Source: Gammaproteobacteria bacterium (GTDB lineage: Bacteria; Pseudomonadota; Gammaproteobacteria; UBA1113). From it: 32,803 nt of DNA. This document shows, in pieces, positions 17,626 to 25,798 of this stretch. The notes under the pieces were generated by a model. The model was not told the origin of the DNA. It worked only from the letters and a program-made list of their open reading frames with translations, and searched no databases. A program made the translations under genes and the position numbers. The stretch spans positions 1 to 32,803 of the forward strand of contig JAJFKI010000057.1 in the NCBI GenBank assembly GCA_021773295.1, read 5' to 3'. Within the stretch, counting starts at the first letter, position 1. Each line of letters starts with the position of its first letter.

Positions 17626-18015
17626 CTCCTGTTAACCAGGGGAGGGAGCACGCCATGTGCAACCTCATAGTGAGACAATTTATTTGTATTTTTATAGCTC
17701 ACTTGACACTATAGTAAATAAATAAAACTTGCTTGTAAATATATTTCGCTAAAAGAAGGGCAATGTTAGCTCAGGTATTCTGATTTCTTATAATAATTAT
17801 CATGATAAATCATATAATTATCGTTGATAGCACAGTGAAAAAAAACTTCATTCATTAATGTTAGTATCATCTTAATGAACGAATCGTAATAGGGGGCTAG
17901 CGATATTTTCGGTGAAAAGTTTTACTTGTTTAGGAGTGGCAACCCTAATTTTCTTTGTTTTTCATAATACTGCTTGCTACCATGTTCGGATATATTTATT
18001 TATAAGGAATTATCC
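17626..18015. promoter_or_regulatory. AT-rich divergent intergenic region with inverted repeats
   Basis: About 390 bases between the divergent CaaX gene and the ankyrin gene, with no gene. It holds a 12-base arm TTCATTCATTAA (17847-17858) matched 11/12 by its inverted partner TTAATGAACGAA (17872-17883), and a perfect 12-base palindrome TTATCATGATAA (17797-17808). Bases 17789-17807 match the 19-base Fur-box consensus at 15 positions, but in AT-rich DNA this may be chance. TTGACA occurs at 17703-17708 without a well-spaced -10 box. Confidence 0.45.
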
Positions 18016-19410
18016 ATGGCAGCTACAAAAGAAGATATAAAATCTACAAGCAGCAGTTCCAACTCAACTGCTAAATCTACGGGTACTACAAAAAGATCTT
18101 ATATCAATTATAAAAGAATAGAAATGATCGGAAATTTGTTCTCCGATATAGCAAATAATGGGCTATATCCTAACGCAACATCCTCTCAACGGGCTTACTC
18201 ATATGATCCTGTCCATCATCCACAGATATGCTATTTCTATTTTGAAGACTCCAGTGTTGGCTCTCCAAGTATGTCGATTTCATCACAACCAGACACGCAA
18301 CTACAAGACCTAACTGATCTTATGTTTTCGGGTAGTGCTAATAAATTCGAGCAACTGCAGCACCGACCTGTTGATGGTTTATGGTCTTTATCGTTAGAAA
18401 GATCGTTTTCAGTAAAACACCCTGATCTAGAAAAAAACACAGATCGTTATGAGTGGGAAGAGCGATTGGATTCGTCTGTTGTTTTAATTTTAAATTGCAA
18501 TGAAGAAAAGGTAAAAAAAGACACGCGCAAAACCTTGACATCACAAACCCATATAGATATGAAGACAGACCATCCATTTGTACCAGAAGATATATTAGCA
18601 GTTCTTTGCCCAAGTTCTTTATATCGAGTTGCAAAAGAATACTTCGGGGTGGATAAAACCTTTAGTGTTGAGGAAATCTATAAAGATATAAAGCCATACA
18701 TTGGGAATGCTTATAACATTATAGAGTACCTAAAGGGCCCGAATTATGCAAAAAAAATCCAGAACATGCTAAGTAGAGGTCAGTTAAGTAAACCATTTGC
18801 TCTTCATATCGTAAGGCTTCCTACTAGACGGGACTTTTTTAAAATACCAACATATCGTGACTTGCTGTCTAGAGATAGTGCCTTAGCTACGTATCGCACA
18901 TCAGACTTTAATGTAGCGTTCAGAAGAGCTGCTGCTTTTGGTTTGCGTGAAGATATCGAGTATTTTATCCAATTTGCTCCTTTATTAGATATTGACGGCC
19001 AGTCGGATAGTACAGGGATGACTGCGCTACATCATGTGGTAAGCCGAAAAAATTTTAGTATAGAAAGCAAAGCCCCTTTAGTAAAAGCTTTATTAATTGC
19101 AGGGACAGAGGTGAGCATACGTAATAATGAAGGTGTCACAGCAGAGGTTTGCGCAGAGCAAAATGGTTTAAATCTTAAAGATATTTTGTCAAAAAAATAT
19201 GAAAAGCAGTTATTTGTTGCTGCAACAAAACAAAATTCAGATAAAGCAGTTCAAATGTTTTCAGAGGCTGATCTTATAGGCAAACATTATGAGCCACGAG
19301 GATTTGATTCTTATGTAAGACAGCGTTGCCAAGATACATTCTTAGCCGAGGAGTCCTCTGCTACTAGCGATATTCCTGAGGAACAGACTAGAGTGACTTT
19401 TAGAAAGTAA
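18016..19410 (+). CDS. Ankyrin-repeat protein; candidate effector
   Basis: 464 residues from ATG 18016, with AAGGAA at 18004-18009, chosen over an upstream in-frame ATG at 17974 that lacks such a site. Residues 1-30 are a Ser/Thr/Lys-rich disordered tract (STSSSSNSTAKSTGTTK). The middle is of unknown type. From about residue 295 to 410 there are ankyrin repeats: AAAFGLREDIEYFIQF, then the canonical GMTALHHVV near residue 334, then LVKALLIAGTEVSIRNNEGVTA, then FVAATKQNSDKAVQMF. Ankyrin repeats mediate protein binding and are frequent in T4SS effectors of intracellular bacteria. The gene is visibly more AT-rich than the virB operon, suggesting separate acquisition. It ends in a basic tail (RVTFRK). 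Confidence 0.75.
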   Translation: MAATKEDIKSTSSSSNSTAKSTGTTKRSYINYKRIEMIGNLFSDIANNGLYPNATSSQRAYSYDPVHHPQICYFYFEDSSVGSPSMSISSQPDTQLQDLTDLMFSGSANKFEQLQHRPVDGLWSLSLERSFSVKHPDLEKNTDRYEWEERLDSSVVLILNCNEEKVKKDTRKTLTSQTHIDMKTDHPFVPEDILAVLCPSSLYRVAKEYFGVDKTFSVEEIYKDIKPYIGNAYNIIEYLKGPNYAKKIQNMLSRGQLSKPFALHIVRLPTRRDFFKIPTYRDLLSRDSALATYRTSDFNVAFRRAAAFGLREDIEYFIQFAPLLDIDGQSDSTGMTALHHVVSRKNFSIESKAPLVKALLIAGTEVSIRNNEGVTAEVCAEQNGLNLKDILSKKYEKQLFVAATKQNSDKAVQMFSEADLIGKHYEPRGFDSYVRQRCQDTFLAEESSATSDIPEEQTRVTFRK

Positions 19411-19426
19411 GTATTTTATCACCGAT

Positions 19427-19450
19427 CATTAAGGTGTTACACTTTTAATG
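19427..19450. repeat. Imperfect palindrome after the ankyrin gene
   Basis: CATTAA at the left and TTAATG at the right enclose GTG and CAC, making a 24-base imperfect palindrome 16 bases after the stop. It could be a terminator stem, but no T-run follows it directly. A direct repeat of GGTGTTAC lies at 19433 and 19450. Confidence 0.4.
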
Positions 19451-19787
19451 GTGTTACCTGGACGAGGGAAGTCTACGCGAGTGGTCATCGAGCACATTGA
19501 AGCAGGTCGTCAGTTTGAGAATTCTGCGGTGAATGTGTTGTTTGATTCTTCATGAGATGGCGATATTTTTTTAGCTGGCCTAGGCAATGTAAACGACAGA
19601 TTTCGCCCTGTATGTCAGAATAGCCAATAAGCCGTTGCAAACTCAAGCAACAGAAGGTGACATCATATATTTGCTAGGTCATTATACTCCAGCACAAGCT
19701 GAATATTTGATGACTCAAACCCAAGCCACAGTCTGGCATTAGCGAGCTATTGAATTACCAATAGATACAGCGTCCGTGACACAGGGC
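19451..19787 (+). other. Gene-free stretch with decayed coding remnants
   Basis: No intact gene. Short open stretches read like protein fragments: one from about 19448 to 19555 (with LPGRGKSTRVVIEH) and one from about 19592 to 19741 (with YLLGHYTPAQAEYLMTQ), separated by stops and a frame change. They may be the debris of an older gene, but I cannot name it. Confidence 0.3.
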
Positions 19788-22700
19788 CTATAAGCTGCGA
19801 CCAATATTTATTTCTTTGGATCTAACTTTTTCAAAGGCTAACACTTGAGTTGTTAACTTGGGGGCAAGCCGTTTTAACTCCTCTGATTTATGCTTGCTTT
19901 TTGCAACATCCATAGCAAGTGATTCAAGCTGACGCGTAGAGGCTTCTATTTGATACTCATTTTTTGGATTTCTTAAAATATCATAAAAATCCACCATGTA
20001 CTGAATCTCACAATCTTTTGATTGTCTTAGGTTATCAAACTCCTTTTTGAAGGTATCAGATAGCCAGTCAATTTTGACAGGTTTAGGTGGCCGCGTCATC
20101 TCACGGAAATTTTTTGCCAACCTAGGTGCAACCGCTTCTACTTGTAAAAAGAGTTTCTCATGTCGGCAAATGGTCTCAACCGATTGCTCATAACTTCGTG
20201 TGTAAATATCAATGGCCTCCGGCCTGGTTTCCTTATCAAGCACGGCTTTGTCCTCCAATAGCTCTTTAATAACGGAGTTGTTAAGGCTACCTAAGCGCAC
20301 CCATTCATCCACTCCTGCATGCAAGCGGTGATGAATATCATCTTTGGAGATAAGTACCTGCTTTTCCTGCTTCAGCAACATAATCGGTTGGTGATTAGAC
20401 CACTGTTTTTTCAAACCCTTTAACCCTTGCACCTGCAACACATCATTAAAGTCACATTTATCCTGATTCGGTAAGGTGGGCATGCTGATGCGTGAAGTTA
20501 TCTGGTGTTCATCCTGTAATTGTCGCGCCACGTCTTTCAACAGGGAAAGACTCTTACCTGAAGGCCCGTCATTATCCGCCGCAAAATAAAAAGTATCCGT
20601 GTTGTGTTTGTCAGCTAACCAGCCTAAGGCTGCCGCATTTTTGATATTCCCCAAAGTGACATAAATACTGGCTTCTGGCGCCGCCTCAATTAATGAGGCT
20701 GCTGTTTCAGGCCCTTCCGCAATCACCACTTGACTGGAAGTTCCTCGATGTATGAGTACCGCATTGCCTTTAACGGATGCGCGGGTTCGCTTAACCACAC
20801 CCACAGAGTCTTTATCCACTTTATTGGCCGTCTCGGGACTTAACAGAATCGTTTGGACCGCCACAATTTCGCCTTGACGATTTTGCGCGCCCACCACAAG
20901 CCCAGGATGATAGCTAGTAATCTGATTCCCGGCCTTATCATAGTTATCATCCCGAATCTTAGGATGAAAACGAAAGGCACTTAAGTCTCCTGAAAGTTTA
21001 CGGTGCTCTCGCAAATAACGTTCCCCTACTGTGCCCGCAATTGGCACCGCCGAATCATAATAATAACGCGCCCGCGCAATTTTGTCGGTGTTATCGACGA
21101 CAGGTGCGTCGGGCTTTTGTACCGCCGCCTTGGGTGGTGGATTATAGGTGGAGGGCGTTGCTGATAAGCCGGCCATGCTCGCACCTTCTTTTAAGGCCTC
21201 AGGATAGGATAGGCCCCACCCATACACTGAATTCATTAAGAGTTGCAGCGGACCACCACCTTCATCGGTTTCAAAGGAGTGCCAACCGCCCGCATGAGGT
21301 CCATTCAAAGAAACACTCAAGCTGCCTTTTTTCCCATAACGCAACTGACTACCCGTGCGTTGCTGAGCATCCCCTAAAACACGCTGATAAAAGTCATCGC
21401 CCATCGCCACCAGCGCATCGTTGACAGCGCGATACTCTAAATGAGGACGTACCGATGCTTGTCGTTGCTGAGGCAGTGGGGTAGGGGGCAATCGTTGCCC
21501 TCGTGAGCGCTGGCGTGTTGCTTTTTGGGCGCGTTGCTTTTCAAGCGTTTCCAGTTTATCACGATAGCGTGCCGCATGCTTTTCAATGTCCGCCAACTTT
21601 AAGCGCGTGGGTGTGACAAAGGGCATGCACGCATCACTATTAACGGCAATATCATAAGCTAAGCGATCACGCGTATGGGATAAGGCAATGGCAAACTTCC
21701 AGCGCGCGTTTGGAATATCAACCCCGTTATTTTTATCCTCAAATAAAGCAGACCACGCAGTACCCGCATCAATGCGGGCTTGTTGGTACCGTATCACACC
21801 GCGATAAGCCCGTCGCTCATCCTTTGATAAGCACAGCAAGGCGTCTCGGTGTTGGTGCGTCTGGCTTTGTGCGCGCAGTGCTTTCCAGTCTACCCCTTGT
21901 TCAACCATCATGGGGTAATAACGAGAGTCTGATAACAAATTATAAGCTAAGGCATCACGCTGCCGATGCGTTAACGTTGAGTCTGTCAAATGCCCCACCA
22001 GCTCGCGCGATTGATGCCGTTCACTCTCTGCCACTAATTTATCATTGGCTAATTCATAAAAGTGAACGCCGGGCGCATAACGTAAAGGCGCTTGCTTAAT
22101 CTTATCTGCCAATGCATCACAGGTGGTTTTTTGTTGCGTTAATCGTGCAACCTCCGCCTCACTCAGAGTATCAAAACCACCCACATCATAGGCCTGAGCA
22201 ATGGACATATTAACGGCTTTCTTGGCCTTCACATACTCATCCACCACCCGAAAATCTCGTCGCTCTTGCGGCAAGAGTTGCGTGAGGTAATGAAGCCGTT
22301 TATACGCCTTAGCATCTTGGCGAATGGCGCGGGACATCTCGTCCACGTCAAACCCATGTTTCTCCGAAAGATAGATGAGCTGCGAAAAAGAGCGGGAACG
22401 TGCTTCATGCAGTTTCTCGGCGAGTCGATAACACTGGAGGGTTTGCCCTTGTGCTTTATGCTTCAAATATTGCTCTAACCGCAACAGGCGCTCGTGGGCA
22501 TCGACATAGCGGTCCAGCACCTCATCCGAAATACGGTTAAGACTCAGTGCTTTTTCAAACACGGGGTAGTCCTGTTTCAATTCAAAAGCTAACCGATTCC
22601 GCAATAAGGTTTGCTTATACCAACCTGGGTAGTCATCGTGCTTATAAAACTTTTCATCGGGGCTTAAGTCTTCTCGCATTTGAGCGGCCTGTGCGCCTAA

Positions 22701-25124
22701 GCCATTTCTTAAATCCACAAAGAAGGCAACCTTGCGCGCTAACTCACGCTGTGTACCACGTGCTTGCAGCAAAGCACGATGGTCCTTACGGGCACGATAA
22801 GCCACATAATTAGTGACAAATAACCATTTGTCATGAAGCGCTTGCTTAATGCCGAGCACGCGATCAATAAAGCGACCTAAAACACTCTCTGGATCGAAAC
22901 CCCGACGTATCGCAAAGGACACCGGCCAGTCTAGTACGCTGTCCTTAAGGGCTGCGCGTGACAGTAATTTCCCTAAAACATCGATGTCTTTAAACTGTGC
23001 CTTAGCCGCATAGACATTTAAGGACAGCCGATGGCGCGTCATGGCCACATACGTTAAAAACCGATCCCACGAGCGCCCCGCCACATACACGAAGGTATGA
23101 TTGACCGTGACACCTTGAGATTTGTGCACCGTGGCAGCATAACCATAGTCAAAGGCCGAATAGTCCTGTGTGGAAAAGGTGACAGGAGGCGAGTCGGGCT
23201 TATTAGGCTGGACAGTCAGCAAGCTACCGTCAATTGATAATATCGTCGCAAATTCACCATTACTCACACCCAGCTGCCGATCATTTTTCAAAAAGAGTAA
23301 GCGCTCACCCACCGACACCTTCATCGTCCCATGCTGGCCCTTAACGCGATGGCTCCTCTTGCCCAATAAGCCTTTTGCCTGCATGGCCTCGCGCGCCACG
23401 TTATTTAAGGCCGCCACATCCTCATTGCGGTGAGCCAAAATAAGGCGCTCATGAAGGTTGTCTGCCGTAAGCTCCGCCGCCCAATCCACAACCAGACGCG
23501 AGAGCGTCGCACCACTACCGGTATCACCACCGCCTTCACCACCATCTTCTTCATCGGGATCGGAATCCACCAAATGAACCTGCTCTTTCGCCGCATAGTG
23601 CGACAAGGCTTGTGCCACATCACCCTGAGCCAGCAGCGTACTGGCAACACGATCGGCCTCATCCACCTGCCGCTGAATATGATTCAGTGCAGAAAAACCG
23701 GTTTGCTCGATAATGGCTCTAAAGGGTGCCCCGGGTCCCACCGGCTGTAATTGGGAATGATCGCCCACTAAGACCAGCTTAGCGCCCGCCGCTATTACCG
23801 CCTCAATAATGGCGGCCAAGTCCGTCAAATCCGTCATACCGGCTTCGTCCATCACCAAGATATCATTCGCCGTTAACACGAGTTGGCCACGGTTAAGTGC
23901 CTGGCGAAAGGAATAAATGGTACGAGAGGCAATCCCAGATTCTGCCTCCAAACCTTTGGTGGCAATGCCCGAAACCGCCATGCCCTGTACGCGATAACCT
24001 GCTGATTCCCACATCTGTCGGGCCGCTCGCATCATATAGGATTTACCCGTCCCTGCGCGCCCAACCACGGCACACAAATCGCCACTTTTGGCTAAATACG
24101 ACAAGGCATCCGCTTGCTCTGCATTGAGCTCACCCGCTTGACTGGCTTGCGTCACTAATGCGCGTGCCACAGGATGGGCTTGATGCCGTGAGAGGGCATA
24201 GGCTTGGTCTGCCATGCGGGTTTCGCGCTGATAATTGGCTTGTGTCGTATAGCGATCGCGCCCATCGTCTCCCGGCCCTAAAAGAATTAAATCCTTATGG
24301 GCTTTCAAGCGTAATAGGGCGGTTTCAAAGTCTTCTTTTGTCTCGGTATTCTTGTTGAGAAGCAGGGCGATATCACGCTCACTAAAGACCGCATGCTGGG
24401 TGCCTAACAGGTTTAAAACACTCTCTGGATCATTGAGCGCAATCTCAACACTAGCTTCACGTCGAAGCTTGTTTTCTTCTTTCAGGTAATGAACCTCATC
24501 GCCTCGAATGCGCCCCTCATGGCGCATGGAAACGATATGATTGGCATCCACCGTAAAGCCTAAATCGTGGGCTTTAAAAAAATCATTTTGGCAGTCTCGC
24601 CATTGCTCGCCCCAGTATTGCGGATCGACGACTCGGCCTCGTGCTACATCGGGCTCTAGGTCGCGGGCCTTGTATTTATCAAATCGGTCCCCTTTTAATC
24701 GGCGAGTCGTTACATAGAGGTGGGCGTGAGGGTTGCCATCACCGTGATCGTGAATGGCTACATCAGCGACAATGCCATGTTGGACAAAGTGGTGCTCTGC
24801 AAAATGGCGGGTTAAATCAATCTGTTGGGCCAAATCGAGCTCGCGGGGGAGGGCGAGAATGATGTCTTTAGCCACTTGAGAATTCTTGCGGGTTTCGGCG
24901 GCTTCGACAGCATTCCAGAGGGTTTCTCTATCGCGAAAATGCTCACTGGCGTCTTCGGGGAGGAGGATATTTGAGTAAAGGACGTCGCTTCTGTTTTGAA
25001 AATTATGTTGCTCGCCAGTTCGCTTATCGAATAGTTTTTCGCCGGCGCGATAGGCAGCGCCGGCCACGGCGCTGTGGCCCTGACTGCGTGAATGGTAGGA
25101 TATTCTTGCGAAAGCGATAGACAT
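19788..25124 (-). CDS. traA: TraA: Q-type relaxase fused to RecD-like helicase and Toprim/primase-like domain
   Basis: 1778 residues. Residues 1-225 are a MobA/MobL relaxase: Tyr25 in AAYRAGEK is the predicted nicking residue, and HDHGDGNPHAH (125-135) is the metal-binding motif. Residues about 335-710 are an SF1B helicase: Walker A GRAGTGKS (355-362), Walker B VMDEAGM (424-430), GDHSQLQPVG (454-463), HKSQG (667-671) and VAMTRHR (693-699). A long middle region (about 710-1225) has no recognised domain. The C-terminus (about 1230-1570) resembles DUF3991/Toprim primase-like proteins, with IAEGPETAAS near 1466, AADNDGPSG near 1516 and CDFNDVL near 1560. It should nick oriT, unwind the strand and perhaps help priming. 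The ATG has no ribosome binding site; see the oriT and promoter entries. It is divergent from traC. Confidence 0.93.
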   Translation of the reverse strand: MSIAFARISYHSRSQGHSAVAGAAYRAGEKLFDKRTGEQHNFQNRSDVLYSNILLPEDASEHFRDRETLWNAVEAAETRKNSQVAKDIILALPRELDLAQQIDLTRHFAEHHFVQHGIVADVAIHDHGDGNPHAHLYVTTRRLKGDRFDKYKARDLEPDVARGRVVDPQYWGEQWRDCQNDFFKAHDLGFTVDANHIVSMRHEGRIRGDEVHYLKEENKLRREASVEIALNDPESVLNLLGTQHAVFSERDIALLLNKNTETKEDFETALLRLKAHKDLILLGPGDDGRDRYTTQANYQRETRMADQAYALSRHQAHPVARALVTQASQAGELNAEQADALSYLAKSGDLCAVVGRAGTGKSYMMRAARQMWESAGYRVQGMAVSGIATKGLEAESGIASRTIYSFRQALNRGQLVLTANDILVMDEAGMTDLTDLAAIIEAVIAAGAKLVLVGDHSQLQPVGPGAPFRAIIEQTGFSALNHIQRQVDEADRVASTLLAQGDVAQALSHYAAKEQVHLVDSDPDEEDGGEGGGDTGSGATLSRLVVDWAAELTADNLHERLILAHRNEDVAALNNVAREAMQAKGLLGKRSHRVKGQHGTMKVSVGERLLFLKNDRQLGVSNGEFATILSIDGSLLTVQPNKPDSPPVTFSTQDYSAFDYGYAATVHKSQGVTVNHTFVYVAGRSWDRFLTYVAMTRHRLSLNVYAAKAQFKDIDVLGKLLSRAALKDSVLDWPVSFAIRRGFDPESVLGRFIDRVLGIKQALHDKWLFVTNYVAYRARKDHRALLQARGTQRELARKVAFFVDLRNGLGAQAAQMREDLSPDEKFYKHDDYPGWYKQTLLRNRLAFELKQDYPVFEKALSLNRISDEVLDRYVDAHERLLRLEQYLKHKAQGQTLQCYRLAEKLHEARSRSFSQLIYLSEKHGFDVDEMSRAIRQDAKAYKRLHYLTQLLPQERRDFRVVDEYVKAKKAVNMSIAQAYDVGGFDTLSEAEVARLTQQKTTCDALADKIKQAPLRYAPGVHFYELANDKLVAESERHQSRELVGHLTDSTLTHRQRDALAYNLLSDSRYYPMMVEQGVDWKALRAQSQTHQHRDALLCLSKDERRAYRGVIRYQQARIDAGTAWSALFEDKNNGVDIPNARWKFAIALSHTRDRLAYDIAVNSDACMPFVTPTRLKLADIEKHAARYRDKLETLEKQRAQKATRQRSRGQRLPPTPLPQQRQASVRPHLEYRAVNDALVAMGDDFYQRVLGDAQQRTGSQLRYGKKGSLSVSLNGPHAGGWHSFETDEGGGPLQLLMNSVYGWGLSYPEALKEGASMAGLSATPSTYNPPPKAAVQKPDAPVVDNTDKIARARYYYDSAVPIAGTVGERYLREHRKLSGDLSAFRFHPKIRDDNYDKAGNQITSYHPGLVVGAQNRQGEIVAVQTILLSPETANKVDKDSVGVVKRTRASVKGNAVLIHRGTSSQVVIAEGPETAASLIEAAPEASIYVTLGNIKNAAALGWLADKHNTDTFYFAADNDGPSGKSLSLLKDVARQLQDEHQITSRISMPTLPNQDKCDFNDVLQVQGLKGLKKQWSNHQPIMLLKQEKQVLISKDDIHHRLHAGVDEWVRLGSLNNSVIKELLEDKAVLDKETRPEAIDIYTRSYEQSVETICRHEKLFLQVEAVAPRLAKNFREMTRPPKPVKIDWLSDTFKKEFDNLRQSKDCEIQYMVDFYDILRNPKNEYQIEASTRQLESLAMDVAKSKHKSEELKRLAPKLTTQVLAFEKVRSKEINIGRSL

Positions 25125-25135
25125 AAGCCATTATA
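25122..25135 (-). promoter_or_regulatory. Extended -10 promoter of traA, giving a nearly leaderless mRNA
   Basis: On the minus strand TGC-TATAAT (25138 to 25130) is a perfect extended -10. Transcription would start about seven bases on, near 25123, at the traA start codon (25124-25122). No Shine-Dalgarno sequence precedes that ATG. The -35 zone falls inside the oriT inverted repeat and is a poor match. Confidence 0.55.
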
Positions 25136-25138
25136 GCA

Positions 25139-25170
25139 TGCAAACGTTAGTTTGCACATTGCGCCCTTAC
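25139..25170 (+). other. oriT: oriT: inverted repeat plus RSF1010/Ti-type nick core
   Basis: TGCAAAC (25139-25145), a GTTA spacer and GTTTGCA (25150-25156) form a perfect 7-base inverted repeat. It is followed by CATTGCGCCCTTAC (25157-25170). In RSF1010 and Ti plasmids the relaxase binds such a repeat and cuts a core of the form TGCG/CCCT just downstream, so the nick is predicted between 25163 and 25164 on the plus strand. The place, between divergent traA and traC, is the same as in Ti plasmids. By analogy the DNA to the right (traC onward) enters the recipient first. Confidence 0.88.
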
Positions 25171-25249
25171 TAATCTTCTCGCTTCGCTCGAATCGGGATT
25201 CTTCGGTCTTTTGCTACGCAAAGTTTGTTAAAATTAGTCACTCTATTCG

Positions 25250-25278
25250 TTGCTTTACTTGATTTTATCTAGGATAAT
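25250..25278 (+). promoter_or_regulatory. Promoter of traC-traD
   Basis: TTGCTT (25250-25255), a 17-base spacer and GATAAT (25273-25278) fit a sigma-70 promoter about 40 bases ahead of traC. A short inverted repeat GAATC-GG-GATTC lies between oriT and this promoter (25190-25201). Confidence 0.5.
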
Positions 25279-25319
25279 AGGGCTTATATTTCATTAATAT
25301 AAATAGAGAGAGGTGTTAT

Positions 25320-25532
25320 ATGGCAAGTCCTAAGAAATCAGCGATTAAAGAAAAAGAGCAGAAGCTTATTGAAAAAATTGAGCAGGCCAAAAAAGACTTG
25401 GCGCGCTTACAAGATAAACGACGAATCGAGTTAGGTAAGCTAGCCTGTAAGCATGGGTTGGATGCCTATGAAGATAGCGCGTTAGACAAAGCCTTTGCCA
25501 AGCTTTCTAAAGAGCTTTCCGGTGGGCACTAG
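25320..25532 (+). CDS. traC: TraC-like relaxosome accessory protein
   Basis: 70 residues from ATG 25320, with GAGAGAGG at 25306-25313. It is a Lys/Glu-rich helix followed by RRIELGKLACKHGLDAYED, matching the small TraC proteins of Ti-type transfer regions (coiled-coil N-terminus, then a R-I-G-x-L-A-x-K-x-G-L motif). TraC assists relaxase action at oriT. The gene lies directly to the right of oriT and overlaps traD by 11 bases. I rely on pattern and position; the family is short and variable. Confidence 0.7.
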   Translation: MASPKKSAIKEKEQKLIEKIEQAKKDLARLQDKRRIELGKLACKHGLDAYEDSALDKAFAKLSKELSGGH

Positions 25533-25794
25533 CCAGCGCATCACTCAAAAGGAGCAGGCCATTGCTCGGCTTGAGCGCTCGCTGCTGCGGGATAAAATAA
25601 AACGCCGTAAAGCAGAGACGCGGCGAAAAATTGAGCTGGGTGGATTGATGGTTAAGGCGGAGCTGGATGACTTATCGAAAGATATCTTACTGGGCGCCTT
25701 AATCCACCTGAAGAAAGAAATCGATAATGACCCTACTGCTAAGACCCTCTACCAATCCTTGGGGGAGGCGGCATTTATGGGCTATGGAGAGTAA
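25522..25794 (+). CDS. traD: TraD-like conjugal transfer protein
   Basis: 90 residues from GTG 25522, chosen because AAAGAG sits at 25509-25514; a TTG at 25495 is possible. The core reads LLRDKIKRRKAETRRKIELGGLMVKA, the signature of the small TraD proteins of the Ti plasmid (helix with RR-K-TR-KI-LGG-KA). It is thought to help the relaxosome. The name must not be confused with the F-plasmid coupling protein TraD. It overlaps traC and is followed after four bases by the membrane-protein gene. Confidence 0.75.
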   Translation: MGTSQRITQKEQAIARLERSLLRDKIKRRKAETRRKIELGGLMVKAELDDLSKDILLGALIHLKKEIDNDPTAKTLYQSLGEAAFMGYGE

Positions 25795-25798
25795 GCGA

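Noticed and set aside
17703..17731. TTGACA as a promoter for the ankyrin gene
   Set aside because: No -10 box at a suitable distance, and it lies about 300 bases from the start.
17789..17807. A firm Fur box
   Set aside because: 15 of 19 matches in very AT-rich DNA may be chance, so it is reported only as part of a regulatory region.
21041..24862. Several plus-strand open frames inside traA
   Set aside because: They lie opposite a long, domain-rich minus-strand gene, have no binding sites or family likeness, and are shadow frames.
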